From contig URSN01000009.1 of NCBI GenBank assembly GCA_900550525.1, positions 1 to 30,227 on the forward strand: a stretch of 30,227 bases of DNA, read 5' to 3'. Source of the stretch: an uncultured Eubacteriales bacterium (GTDB taxonomy: Bacteria > Bacillota > Clostridia > Christensenellales > CAG-138). Numbering within the stretch: the first letter of the stretch is position 1; every line of letters starts with the position of its first letter. The notes below the pieces were generated by a model, which worked only from the letters and a program-made list of their open reading frames with translations, made no database searches and had not been told where the DNA came from. Below, piece by piece: positions 22,570-30,227 of this stretch. The translations under genes and the position numbers were made by a program.

Positions 22570-23540
22570 TCGTTCTCCCCTCTTTCCTTCCAGTTGATGA
22601 TCTCTTTGGCAACGGCGTCCGCCAGCTCGGCCTCGGGCAGCGCGGACACATCGTACCAGCGGATGCGCCCGTCGCGCCGGAACCACGAGAGCTGACGCTT
22701 GGCAAAGCGCCGCGTCTCCTGCTTGATGGCCGCCACGGCCTGCGGCAGCGTGCACGCGCCGTCCAGATAATCGAGCAGCTGCCGGTAGCCGAGCGACTGC
22801 AGCGCAGGCAGGCGGCGCGACAGGCTGCGCTGCGCAAGCGCGTGCGCCTCTTCCAGCAGCCCCGCCTCCATCATCCGATCCACGCGCGCGTCGATCCGCT
22901 CATACAGCAGTGCGCGCTCCATCGTCAGGCCGATCATCAGCGCGTCGTAGCGCATCGGGCGGCCGGCCGTGCCGGAAAAATCGTTGCCGAACGAGGAAAG
23001 CGGCCTGCCGCTGAGCCGGTATACCTCCAGCGCGCGGATGATGCGCTTGCGGGCGTGTGGGTGCAGGCGGGCTGCGGTAGCCGGAGCGACCTGGCGCAGG
23101 CGCGTCCAGGCGCGCGCCGTATCCTCCGGCGGATAGTCCTGCTCCAGCGCCGCGCGCACCGCCCGGCCGGACGGGACAGCAAAATTGAGCGGATAGACGA
23201 GCGCGTTGACATACAGCCCGCTCCCGCCAACCACGAGCGGGAACCGGCCGCGGCCGGCGATATCCCCGATGGCCGCGTCCGCAAGGTCGCGGTATTGCGA
23301 AACGGAAAACGCTTCGTTCTCGGGCTCAACGCAGTCGATCAGGTGGTGGGGCGCCGCCCGGCGCTCCCGCTCGGTCGGCTTGGCGGAGCCGATGTCCAGG
23401 CCGCGATAGACCTGCACGGAATCCGCCGATACGATCTCCGCGCCGCAGCGCGCCGCAACGCGCAGCGCCAGCGCCGTTTTGCCGCAGGCGGTCGGCCCGA
23501 CGATGCAGGCGATCCGCTGCTTTGACAACATCCGCTCCAT
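22566..23540 (-). CDS. miaA: tRNA dimethylallyltransferase
   Basis: This 324-residue enzyme transfers a dimethylallyl group to N6 of A37 in tRNAs reading codons that begin with U, giving i6A37. The P-loop GPTACGKT is at residues 15-22, followed by the substrate-binding SADSVQVYRGLDIGSAKPT with Asp40, the HHLID motif, VVGGSGLYVNALVY and the C-terminal QSLGYRQL plus TRRFAKRQLSWFRRD. Only 3 bp separate it from mutL. Two starts, 23540 and the in-frame ATG at 23531, are possible and neither has a strong site, so coupling to mutL is likely. MiaB, encoded in the same operon, adds the methylthio group to the same base. Confidence 0.96.
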   Translation of the reverse strand: MERMLSKQRIACIVGPTACGKTALALRVAARCGAEIVSADSVQVYRGLDIGSAKPTERERRAAPHHLIDCVEPENEAFSVSQYRDLADAAIGDIAGRGRFPLVVGGSGLYVNALVYPLNFAVPSGRAVRAALEQDYPPEDTARAWTRLRQVAPATAARLHPHARKRIIRALEVYRLSGRPLSSFGNDFSGTAGRPMRYDALMIGLTMERALLYERIDARVDRMMEAGLLEEAHALAQRSLSRRLPALQSLGYRQLLDYLDGACTLPQAVAAIKQETRRFAKRQLSWFRRDGRIRWYDVSALPEAELADAVAKEIINWKERGENE

Positions 23541-23543
23541 GCG

Positions 23544-25376
23544 CTACAGCACCCGTTTGAACAGTTTTTCGATCTCGCGCTTTGTCAGCCGGATCATGAC
23601 GGGCCGGCCGTGCGGGCAGGTCAGCGGGATGCCCTCGCGCGCATAGTCGTCCAGCAGCGCGGAGATCTCCTCCTCCGTGACGGGCTCGCCCGCCTTGATG
23701 GCGTGCTTGCAGGCGGATTGGATGATGCGCTCGCGCCGCAATTCGGCGGCCGACGTCCGGCCGCAGGCGGCGAGCTGCTCAAGCGCGTCGTGCAAAAAGC
23801 GTTCCGTCAGCGGCTCGCCCAGCACCTGCGGCACGCCGGTGAGCAGCAGCACGCCGTCCGCGCCAAAGTCGAACGAAAAGCCGAGCGCCTCGAGCGCTTC
23901 CCGGTTCTGCTCCAGCGTTTGCAGCTCCAGCGGGGACATGACCACCGGCAGCGGTGAGAGCAGCGGCTGCGCCACGGGCTGCACCGTGCGGCGCATGAGC
24001 TGCTCATAGAGGCGGCGCTCATGCGCCGCGTGCTGGTCGATGAGGAACAGCGCCTCGCCCTGCTGCACGATCCAGTAGGCCAAAAAGGCGACGCCGAGCA
24101 CCCGGTTCGGCGCAGCCGCAAGGCGCAGCTGTTCTGCGCGCGGCGGCGCATCCGGAGGGGCGGAAACGGTTTGCGGCTCCTGCGCCCGCATGGGCCGAGC
24201 CTGCGGCACATCGGGCGGCTGCGGCAGACGGAAGGAAAACGAGCGCGGCGCGGGCGAATACGGGGCGGCCTCGCGGATGGGCCGCGCGGCGGGGGCCTGC
24301 GGCGCGCGCAGCTCCGGAAGCGGCGGCAGCACGGGCCGCGGCGCCGGGCGCTCCGGCTCCTCCTCCGCCTCTGCGGCGCCGGCAGCGGGCGCGTCCAGCA
24401 GCGCGCGGTGGCACGCCGCCGTGACGGAGCGCGCCACGCGCTGCGCGTCCACAAAGCGCACCTCGAGCTTTGTCGGGTGCACGTTCACGTCCACCTCGCC
24501 GCCGGCAATGCGCAGCGCCAGCACGGCAAACGGGAAGCGTCCCGTCATCAGCCGCGTATCATAGGCGCGCTGCAGCGCCGCCGAAAGCGCGTAGGAGCGG
24601 ATGTAGCGGCCGTTGAGGAAGAAGGACTGCTGGAGGCGGTTGGGCCGCGCCAGCGCCTCCGTGCCCGCAAAGCCGGCGATGGAAAGGTACCCGTCGTCGA
24701 AGGCAACCTCGCGCAGGCTGGGCAGCACGGAGGCGCCGTAGACGCACAGCAGCGCGTTTTTGAGCTGTCCGTCCCCATAGCTCTGGTAGACCGTCCGTCC
24801 ATTGTTCAGCAGATGGAAGGAGGCGGACGGCACCGCCATGATCATGCGCGAAACGTAGTCGCTGACGTAGCCGGTCTCGGTGCGGATGGATTTCAAAAAC
24901 TTCAGCCGCGCGGGTACGTTTGCAAACAGGCCGCGCACCTCCAGCGTCGTGCCCTGCACGCAGGCGCAGGGTGTTTCCTCGAGCACCTCTCCGTGCGCAA
25001 CGCGCAGCAGCGTCCCCTGCTCCTCTCCGGCGGTCCTGGTGCGCAGCGTGACCTCGGAAACGGAAGCGATGGAGGCGAGCGCCTCGCCGCGAAAGCCGAG
25101 CGTCGTGATGTGCGTCAGGTCGTCCGCAGCGGCGATCTTGCTCGTGGCATGGCGCAAAAATGCGGTGCGGCAGTCCTCCTGCGGGATTCCCTGCCCGTCG
25201 TCCGACACGCGGATGAGGTCAGTGCCGCCGTTTTCGATCTCGATGGTGATGTGCTGTGCGCCCGCGTCGAGCGCGTTCTCCACCAGCTCCTTGACCACGG
25301 AGGCGGGCCGCTCGACGACTTCGCCTGCGGCGATCTGGTTTGCAACATGCGGCGCGAGCACGCGAATCCTTGCCAT
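23544..25376 (-). CDS. mutL: DNA mismatch repair protein MutL (endonuclease type)
   Basis: This 610-residue protein couples mismatch recognition by MutS to strand removal. The N-terminal GHKL ATPase domain shows IAAGEVVERPASVVKELVENALDAG, DDGQGI and TLGFRGEALASI. A Pro/Ala/Arg-rich linker covers about residues 335-420. The C-terminal domain has the endonuclease motif DQHA-x2-E-x4-E (Asp447 to Glu458, DQHAAHERRLYE), the metal-site ACKHAIKAGEPVTEEE and CPHGRP. These mark the nicking form of MutL found where MutH is absent. It is preceded by AGGAGG and lies 14 bp after mutS, in the same operon. Confidence 0.97.
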   Translation of the reverse strand: MARIRVLAPHVANQIAAGEVVERPASVVKELVENALDAGAQHITIEIENGGTDLIRVSDDGQGIPQEDCRTAFLRHATSKIAAADDLTHITTLGFRGEALASIASVSEVTLRTRTAGEEQGTLLRVAHGEVLEETPCACVQGTTLEVRGLFANVPARLKFLKSIRTETGYVSDYVSRMIMAVPSASFHLLNNGRTVYQSYGDGQLKNALLCVYGASVLPSLREVAFDDGYLSIAGFAGTEALARPNRLQQSFFLNGRYIRSYALSAALQRAYDTRLMTGRFPFAVLALRIAGGEVDVNVHPTKLEVRFVDAQRVARSVTAACHRALLDAPAAGAAEAEEEPERPAPRPVLPPLPELRAPQAPAARPIREAAPYSPAPRSFSFRLPQPPDVPQARPMRAQEPQTVSAPPDAPPRAEQLRLAAAPNRVLGVAFLAYWIVQQGEALFLIDQHAAHERRLYEQLMRRTVQPVAQPLLSPLPVVMSPLELQTLEQNREALEALGFSFDFGADGVLLLTGVPQVLGEPLTERFLHDALEQLAACGRTSAAELRRERIIQSACKHAIKAGEPVTEEEISALLDDYAREGIPLTCPHGRPVMIRLTKREIEKLFKRVL

Positions 25377-25390
25377 GGCTCCCTCCTTCT

Positions 25391-27997
25391 TCAGCTCTGC
25401 TGCAGCATGGCGCGCAGCGCATACAGGCGGTTGAGCGCATCCAGCGGCGTCAGCTGGTCGATGTCAAGCTCGCGCAGCATGCGCAGCGCCGTCTCCTCGG
25501 CTGAGGCGTCGAACAGGGACGCCTGCACGGCGCTCTCCTGCGGCGGCTCCGGCCGGCCGCGCGCGATGGCGGCGCGCTCCTGGTCGGCAAGGATCTGGCG
25601 CGCCCGCGCGAGCACGGCCTCCGGCAGGCCGGCAAGCCGCGCCACCTGGATGCCGAAGCTGCGATCCGCGCCGCCGCGGACGATGCGCCGCAGGAACAGG
25701 ATATCCTCCCCCATCTCCTTGACGGTGACGCGGTAGTTCTTGACGCCCGGGAGCTTGCCCTCAAGCTCCGTAAGCTCATGATAATGCGTGGCAAACAGCG
25801 TCTTTGCCCCGCACAGCGCCGGATCGGCGATGTGCTCGAGCACCGACCAGGCGATGCTCAGCCCGTCGAACGTGCTGGTGCCGCGGCCGATCTCATCCAG
25901 TATGAGCAGGCTTTGGGCCGTCGCGTTGTTCAGGATGTTGGCCACCTCGCTCATCTCCACCATGAAGGTGCTCTGCCCGGCGGAAAGGTCGTCGCTCGCG
26001 CCCACGCGCGTGAAGATGCGGTCCACCAGCGCGATGTCGGCCTCGCGCGCCGGCACGAAGGAGCCGATGTGCGCCATCAGCGTGATGAGCGCGACCTGGC
26101 GCATGTAGGTGCTCTTGCCGGCCATGTTGGGGCCGGTGATGATGAGCAGCCGGTTTTCCGCATTGTCGAGCTGAACGTCGTTTGGCACGAATTCCTCGCG
26201 CAGCGTCCGTTCGACCACGGGATGCCTGCCGTCCACGATGCGGATGACGCCGTCCTCGCGGATGTGCGGGCGGCAGTAACGGTTGGAGACGGCGACCTCG
26301 GCAAAGGACTGGTACACGTCCAGCCGGGCGATCAACGTGGCGTTGTGCTGCAACCGGTCGGTAACGGCCAGCAGCGCCTCGCGCACGGCCTGGAACAGCT
26401 CGTACTCGAGCGCGATCAGCCGTTCGCCCGCGCCGAGGATCTTCTCCTCCATCTGCTTGAGCTCCGGCGTGATGAACCGCTCCGCATTGGCCAGCGTCTG
26501 CTTGCGCTCATACTCGTAGGGCGCCTGCGAGAGGTTGGATTTGGTGATCTCGATATAATAGCCGAACACGCGGTTGTAGCCCACGCGCAGATTCCGGATG
26601 CCGGTGCGCTCGCGCTCGGCCGCCTCAAAGTCGGCCAGCCACTGCCGGCTGCCGTGCTGGATGGCGCGCAGCTGGTCCACCTCGCTGTTGTACCCGTCGC
26701 GGATGACGCCGCCGTCCTTGACGCCGGCGGGCGGCTCCTCGGCGATGGCCGCGGCGAGCAGCGCGGCGATATCCTCCATCGGGTCGAGCGCCGCCGCGTC
26801 TTCGCGCAGCGGATCGGCGGCAAGCGTCTGGAGAAGCTGCTGCACGGCGGGGATGGCGCGCAGAGAATTGCGCAGCGCGATACAGTCGCGCCCGTTGATG
26901 CTGCCGTATACGATGCGGCTGCACAGGCGCTCGATGTCGTACACGCCCGCAAGCTGCTCCTGGAGCGATCTGCGCGCCGGCATATCGGCCGCGAGCGCGG
27001 CCACCGCCTCCTGCCGCCGGACGATCGCGCCGGCGTTTTGCAGCGGGCGGTCGATCCAGTCGCGCAGCAGGCGGCTGCCCATGGCGGTCTTTGTCCGGTC
27101 GAGCAGGTAGAGCAGCGTGTTCTTCCTGCTGCCGCCATGCTGCAGCGGCTGCGTCAGCTCCAGGTTGCGGCGTGTCGCCGCGTCCAGGTTCATGTAGGAC
27201 GAGCGGTTGAGCATGCGCAGCGCATGGATGTGCGAGAGCGCGTTCTTCTGCGTCTCCTCAAGGTACTGCATCAGCGCGCCGGCGGCGGAAATGGCGGCCG
27301 GGAGCCCCTCGCAGCCGCACCCCTGCAGCGATGCCACATGGAAATGGCGCAGCAGCCGCTCGCGCGCCGCCGCGGTCTGGAACGCGCGGTCCTGATACCG
27401 TTCCAGATAGTACTGGCTGGAAAGGCGCTTGCTAAGGAGCGGCTGAAGGAACAGCCCCTCGCCCGCGATGATCTGCGTCGGCTGAAGGCGCGCCAGCTCG
27501 TCCGTCAGCTGCGTGAGCGCCCGCTCCCCTTCGAGCTCACAGGCAAAGAAGCCGCCGGTCGATACGTCCGCATACGCAAAGCCGATCCGCCCGCCGTCCA
27601 TGTGGATGGAGACGATGTAGTTGTTGCGGCCCTCGTCGAGCATCCGCTCCTCGATCACGGTGCCGGGCGTGATGATGCGGATGACGTCGCGCTCGACCAG
27701 CCCCTTGGCGAGCGCGGGGTCCTCCATCTGTTCGCAGATGGCGACCTTGTAGCCCTTTTCGATCAGGCGGTTGATGTAGACGTCCACCGAATGGTAGGGC
27801 ACGCCGCACATGGGCGCGCGCTCCTCCAAGCCGCAGTCGCGCCCGGTCAGCACAAGCTCCAGCTCCCTGGCGGCGGTCTTGGCGTCGTCAAAGAACATTT
27901 CGTAAAAGTCGCCCAGGCGGAAAAACAGCAGGCAGTCGCTGTATTTCTCCTTGAGCTCCAAGTATTGCCGCATCATCGGCGTCAGGTTACGGGCCAT
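25391..27997 (-). CDS. mutS: DNA mismatch repair protein MutS
   Basis: This 868-residue mismatch sensor is of full length for the family. The N-terminal mismatch-binding domain holds the Phe-x-Glu signature in FRLGDFYEMFFDDA. Core domains include NLELTQPLQHGGSRKNTLLYLLDRTKTAMGSR-type sequence and the clamp/lever region. The C-terminal ATPase carries Walker A GPNMAGKST (about residues 622-630), STFMVEMSE, LLILDEIGRGTSTFDG and FATHYHELTELE. A C-terminal tail with a Gln- and Ser-containing linker ends in LTPLDALNRLYALRAMLQQ, the tetramer-type end. The start ATG 27997 follows GGAGGG. It lies between ylbF and mutL in one operon. Confidence 0.98.
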   Translation of the reverse strand: MARNLTPMMRQYLELKEKYSDCLLFFRLGDFYEMFFDDAKTAARELELVLTGRDCGLEERAPMCGVPYHSVDVYINRLIEKGYKVAICEQMEDPALAKGLVERDVIRIITPGTVIEERMLDEGRNNYIVSIHMDGGRIGFAYADVSTGGFFACELEGERALTQLTDELARLQPTQIIAGEGLFLQPLLSKRLSSQYYLERYQDRAFQTAAARERLLRHFHVASLQGCGCEGLPAAISAAGALMQYLEETQKNALSHIHALRMLNRSSYMNLDAATRRNLELTQPLQHGGSRKNTLLYLLDRTKTAMGSRLLRDWIDRPLQNAGAIVRRQEAVAALAADMPARRSLQEQLAGVYDIERLCSRIVYGSINGRDCIALRNSLRAIPAVQQLLQTLAADPLREDAAALDPMEDIAALLAAAIAEEPPAGVKDGGVIRDGYNSEVDQLRAIQHGSRQWLADFEAAERERTGIRNLRVGYNRVFGYYIEITKSNLSQAPYEYERKQTLANAERFITPELKQMEEKILGAGERLIALEYELFQAVREALLAVTDRLQHNATLIARLDVYQSFAEVAVSNRYCRPHIREDGVIRIVDGRHPVVERTLREEFVPNDVQLDNAENRLLIITGPNMAGKSTYMRQVALITLMAHIGSFVPAREADIALVDRIFTRVGASDDLSAGQSTFMVEMSEVANILNNATAQSLLILDEIGRGTSTFDGLSIAWSVLEHIADPALCGAKTLFATHYHELTELEGKLPGVKNYRVTVKEMGEDILFLRRIVRGGADRSFGIQVARLAGLPEAVLARARQILADQERAAIARGRPEPPQESAVQASLFDASAEETALRMLRELDIDQLTPLDALNRLYALRAMLQQS

Positions 27998-28012
27998 ATC
28001 CCTCCGTGCCGC

Positions 28013-28420
28013 TCAATGGGAGCAGCCGCTGCAGTTTTCGCAAGCACCGTTGCAGCTTGCCGTGACCACATCCTCCTCCGGTTCCACCACGCCGATACAG
28101 GCGTTGATCTCCCGGTTGACGGCGCCGAGCAGCTCGGAAAACGCCCGCTGCGATTCGATCAGCTCGGAGAACAGGTCGTTGGAGAGCAGCTGTGCCTTGA
28201 TCCGCTCGATGTCGCCCGTGAGCATGACGGCCCCCTCGCGGTCCACGTCGTCCTGCTCCATCATGGTGACGATCTGCCGTTCCTTGTCCTGAAATTCCTG
28301 TATCAGGCCGGAGACGGCCCTGTTCTCATCCACGCGCTCGCGCGCCCTGGTCAGGCGGGTATACTCCGGCGAATTTGCCAGCGCGACGCCCAGCTCCCTC
28401 GCTTTGTCCATCGTTGTCAT
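28013..28420 (-). CDS. YlbF-family protein with cysteine-rich tail
   Basis: This 135-residue helical protein belongs to the YlbF/YmcA (Com_YlbF) family. Two long helices form the body (ALANSPEYTRLTRARERVD, ..GLIQEFQDKERQI..), followed by LLSNDLFSELIESQRAFSELLGAVNREI. The tail ends CNGACENCSGCSH, with four cysteines in the pattern C-x3-C-x2-C-x2-C. In Bacillus subtilis, YlbF and YmcA act with YaaT in a complex that carries Fe-S clusters and influences RNase Y-dependent mRNA maturation. The tail here fits cluster binding. The ATG overlaps the miaB stop by 4 bp (ATGA at 28417-28420), so it is translationally coupled to an Fe-S enzyme gene. Whether it is YlbF proper is not certain, so no symbol is assigned. 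Confidence 0.9.
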   Translation of the reverse strand: MTTMDKARELGVALANSPEYTRLTRARERVDENRAVSGLIQEFQDKERQIVTMMEQDDVDREGAVMLTGDIERIKAQLLSNDLFSELIESQRAFSELLGAVNREINACIGVVEPEEDVVTASCNGACENCSGCSH

Positions 28421-29781
28421 GCGCGCTCCTCCTCTCTTTCACCAAACAGGGAATTGCCTTTGACGCCCGTGACGCGCACGGGCAGGTAGCGGCCGATCAG
28501 CTCGTCGTTGCCCGGGAAATACACCATCTTGAAGTTGGGCAGTTTCCCGAAGGCGACCTGCGCGCCTGCGCGCTTGCCGGCGCCCTCCACGAGCACCTCG
28601 CCGCCGCGGCCGATATAGGCGCGGTTGTTGCGCTCCGTCATCTCCGCCTGCAGCGCGTTGAGGCGGTGCAGCCGCTCGCGCTTGACGGCGGACGGCACCT
28701 GCTCCGGCATGGCGGCCGCGCGCGTGCCCGCGCGGGGGGAATACTGGAAGGTGTAGGCGGCGGCAAAGCCGATGCGGCGCATCATGTCCATCGTATCGAG
28801 GAAATCCTCCTCCGTCTCGCCCGGGAAGCCCACGATGATATCCGTCGTCAGCTCCACCTCCGGCACCGCCGCGCGCAGCTTTGCCACCGTCGCGGCGTAC
28901 TGCTCGCGCGTATAGCGGCGGTTCATTGCCTGCAAAACGGCGTCCGAGCCGGATTGCAGCGGCAGATGGATGTGCGGGCAGACCTTGTCAAGCGTGGCCA
29001 TCGCCTCGATCAGTCCGTCGGAGAGATCCTTCGGGTGCGACGTCATGAAGCGGATGCGCCGGATGCCGTCCACGCCGTTGAGCCGGCGCAGCAGGGCCGG
29101 AAAGTCCGTCCCCTCCGGCAGGCCGCGGCCATAGGAATTCACGTTCTGCCCGAGCAGGGTGATCTCCGTATATCCCTCCTGCGCAAGCGCGCGCACCTCC
29201 TGCTCGACCGCCTCCGGCGTGCGCGAGCGCTCCCGCCCGCGCACATAGGGCACGATGCAGTACGTGCAGAAGTTGTTGCAGCCGAACATGATGTTCACAA
29301 AGGCCGACTGCCCCGGCGCGCGGCGCGCGGGAAGCCCCTCCACGATCGAGAGGTCGTCCTCGTCCGTGACGCACAGCCGCTCGCCGGCAAGCGCGCGGCG
29401 GATCATCTCCGGCAGGCGGTGCAGCACATGCGTGCCGAACACGAGGCTGACGAACGGAAACCGGTCGAACAGCCGCACCGCGACCTCGCGCTGCTGCATC
29501 ATGCAGCCGCAGACGGTGATCACCGCATCCGGCCGCTCCTCCTTGATCAGCCGGGTAAAGCCGACGTTGCCGAACACGCGGCGCTCGGCATGGTCGCGCA
29601 CGCAGCAGGTGTTGAACACGATCACGTCGGCCTCCTGCATCGACGCGGCGCGCCGCATCCCGAGCGATTCGAGCAGCCCGGCCATGGTCTCGCTGTCGCG
29701 CACGTTCATCTGACAGCCGTACGTCTCGATATGGTAGCCAAGCGGCTGTGCGCCGCCCATTCGTTCATCAGTCATAAGCAT
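28417..29781 (-). CDS. miaB: tRNA-2-methylthio-N6-dimethylallyladenosine synthase
   Basis: This 454-residue radical-SAM methylthiotransferase converts i6A37, made by MiaA, to ms2i6A37. The N-terminal UPF0004 domain supplies three cysteines for the auxiliary cluster: Cys23 (ETYGCQMN), Cys59 (NTCCVR) and Cys93 (CGCMMQ). The radical-SAM cluster motif C-x3-C-x2-C is Cys168, Cys172 and Cys175 (FGCNNFCTYC). IVPYVRGRERSR, LLGQNVNSYG, HLPLQSGSD and DIIVGFPGETEEDF are family marks; a TRAM domain ends the protein. The start could be ATG 29781 or the in-frame ATG 29775, which is better spaced from GGGGA. It is the first gene of the operon and has a good promoter at 29806-29834. Confidence 0.97.
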   Translation of the reverse strand: MLMTDERMGGAQPLGYHIETYGCQMNVRDSETMAGLLESLGMRRAASMQEADVIVFNTCCVRDHAERRVFGNVGFTRLIKEERPDAVITVCGCMMQQREVAVRLFDRFPFVSLVFGTHVLHRLPEMIRRALAGERLCVTDEDDLSIVEGLPARRAPGQSAFVNIMFGCNNFCTYCIVPYVRGRERSRTPEAVEQEVRALAQEGYTEITLLGQNVNSYGRGLPEGTDFPALLRRLNGVDGIRRIRFMTSHPKDLSDGLIEAMATLDKVCPHIHLPLQSGSDAVLQAMNRRYTREQYAATVAKLRAAVPEVELTTDIIVGFPGETEEDFLDTMDMMRRIGFAAAYTFQYSPRAGTRAAAMPEQVPSAVKRERLHRLNALQAEMTERNNRAYIGRGGEVLVEGAGKRAGAQVAFGKLPNFKMVYFPGNDELIGRYLPVRVTGVKGNSLFGEREEERA

Positions 29782-29805
29782 ACTTCCCCATCTTCATCTG
29801 CTAAT

Positions 29806-29834
29806 ATTATAGAACATGCGGGCCAAAACGACAA
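29806..29834 (-). promoter_or_regulatory. Promoter of the miaB-ylbF-mutS-mutL-miaA operon
   Basis: On the minus strand TTGTCG (29834-29829) and TATAAT (29811-29806) are separated by 17 bp, about 25-30 bp before the miaB start. Confidence 0.75.
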
Positions 29835-29856
29835 ACAGAAAAATTAGAAATTGCTG

Positions 29857-29885
29857 TTGACTTTTTGTGACCGCTATTGTATAGT
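29857..29885 (+). promoter_or_regulatory. Promoter of the tRNA cluster
   Basis: TTGACT at 29857-29862 and TATAGT at 29880-29885 with 17-bp spacing lie about 34 bp before the first tRNA gene, divergent from the miaB promoter. Confidence 0.8.
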
Positions 29886-29918
29886 TATAGGGTCGCGGAA
29901 AGCGAGTGACGCTATGTT

Positions 29919-29995
29919 CGGGGTGTAGCGCAGTCCGGTAGCGCACGTGCTTTGGGAGCATGGGGCCGGGGGTTCAAATCCCTTCACCCCGACCA
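29919..29995 (+). tRNA. tRNA-Pro (anticodon TGG)
   Basis: 77 nt including encoded CCA. Acceptor arms CGGGGTG (29919-29925) and CACCCCG (29985-29991) pair fully; the anticodon loop TTTGGGA at 29951-29957 presents TGG (29953-29955); the T arm contains GGTTCAAATC. First gene of the cluster. Confidence 0.96.
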
Positions 29996-30001
29996 GTGAG
30001 T

Positions 30002-30076
30002 GGCCCCGTGGTCAAGCGGTCAAGACACCGCCCTTTCACGGCGGTAACAGGAGTTCGATTCTCCTCGGGGTCACCA
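30002..30076 (+). tRNA. tRNA-Glu (anticodon TTC)
   Basis: 75 nt including CCA. Acceptor GGCCCCG (30002-30008) pairs with CGGGGTC (30066-30072) with one G-T pair; the anticodon stem CCGCC/GGCGG encloses CTTTCAC with TTC at 30035-30037; the T loop is GTTCGATTC. It lies 6 bp after tRNA-Pro, so it is co-transcribed. Confidence 0.96.
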
Positions 30077-30089
30077 TCCTGTGAGATAT

Positions 30090-30166
30090 GGGCCTTTAGC
30101 TCAGCTGGTCAGAGCGGTCGGCTCATAACCGATTGGTCCGGGGTTCGAGTCCCTGAAGGCCCACCA
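30090..30166 (+). tRNA. tRNA with CAT anticodon (elongator Met, or Ile2)
   Basis: 77 nt including CCA. Acceptor GGGCCTT (30090-30096) pairs with AAGGCCC (30156-30162); the anticodon loop CTCATAA at 30122-30128 gives CAT. It is not an initiator, because the acceptor 1-72 pair is a normal G-C. From memory, the GGxCCTTTAGCTCAG start and the loop resemble tRNA-Ile2, whose C34 is changed to lysidine by TilS, so automatic annotation as Met may be wrong. Confidence 0.93.
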
Positions 30167-30193
30167 CGCTACCAAGCTGCGGCAGATGTGAAT

Positions 30194-30227
30194 GGCCCGG
30201 TAGTTCAGTTGGTTAGAATGCCAGCCT
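30194..30227 (+). tRNA. Partial tRNA, probably Asp (GTC), cut by the window edge
   Basis: The acceptor arm GGCCCGG, D arm TAGTTCAGTTGGTTAGAAT and the start of the anticodon stem GCCAGCCT are visible. The pattern is that of bacterial tRNA-Asp; the anticodon itself lies beyond the edge, so the identity is inferred. Confidence 0.8.

Noticed and set aside
25778..28489. Long plus-strand open frame across mutS and ylbF
   Set aside because: Shadow of the minus-strand genes, which carry complete family motifs.
29283..29297. Second SOS box inside miaB
   Set aside because: The sequence begins CGAACATG but the right half is shifted by one base from the consensus, and it lies within coding sequence.

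Overview
The window looks like chromosomal DNA from a GC-rich member of the Clostridia (Bacillota); the order cannot be fixed from the sequence alone. Reasons: a consensus Gram-positive SOS box in front of lexA, the housekeeping run miaB-ylbF-mutS-mutL-miaA, a YlbF protein with a cysteine tail, an endonuclease-type MutL, lipoprotein-type ABC substrate-binding proteins, and tRNA genes that encode CCA. Most genes are strongly GC-rich; the stretch from about 11.06 to 16.9 kb is clearly AT-richer.

Layout. (1) 1-616: the 5' part of an insertion-sequence transposase running off the left edge (minus strand). (2) 611-9866: a peptide-type (Opp/Dpp) ABC importer operon with its own promoter and a structured leader. 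It encodes a lipoprotein binding protein, an internal terminator, two permeases, two ATPases and a small DUF3899-like membrane protein. Four of the five transport proteins are much longer than usual because of insertions. (3) 9931-11061: a LacI-family regulator with its own promoter and terminator. (4) 11107-16871: an AT-rich block with a small XRE regulator facing a BMP/PnrA-type nucleoside importer operon (lipoprotein, double ATPase, two permeases) that ends in an unrecognised single-span membrane protein. (5) 16879-18203: proC and rnhA. (6) 18229-19263: a perfect 34-bp palindrome overlapping a promoter, then about 1 kb of GC-rich degenerate repeats with no convincing gene. (7) 19264-21312: a XerC/D-like tyrosine recombinase, a small eight-cysteine protein on the minus strand, and lexA with an SOS box between the last two. 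(8) 29781 down to 21325 (minus strand): miaB, ylbF, mutS, mutL, miaA and a methionine gamma-lyase-like PLP enzyme, read as one tightly packed operon for tRNA A37 modification and mismatch repair. (9) 29857-30227: a tRNA cluster (Pro, Glu, a CAT-anticodon tRNA, and a partial probable Asp).

The points most worth a second look are: the coordinated enlargement of the Opp-like importer, including a roughly 370-residue insertion inside one ATPase and a coiled coil inside the other; two near-identical palindromes in inverted orientation (714-737 and 18234-18257), each with two arms around a 6-bp spacer as in Xer/dif-type sites, in a window that also carries a complete tyrosine recombinase; the 1-kb repeat tract; and an eight-cysteine mini-protein that shares the SOS-controlled intergenic region with lexA. 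None of these functions is proven by the sequence.
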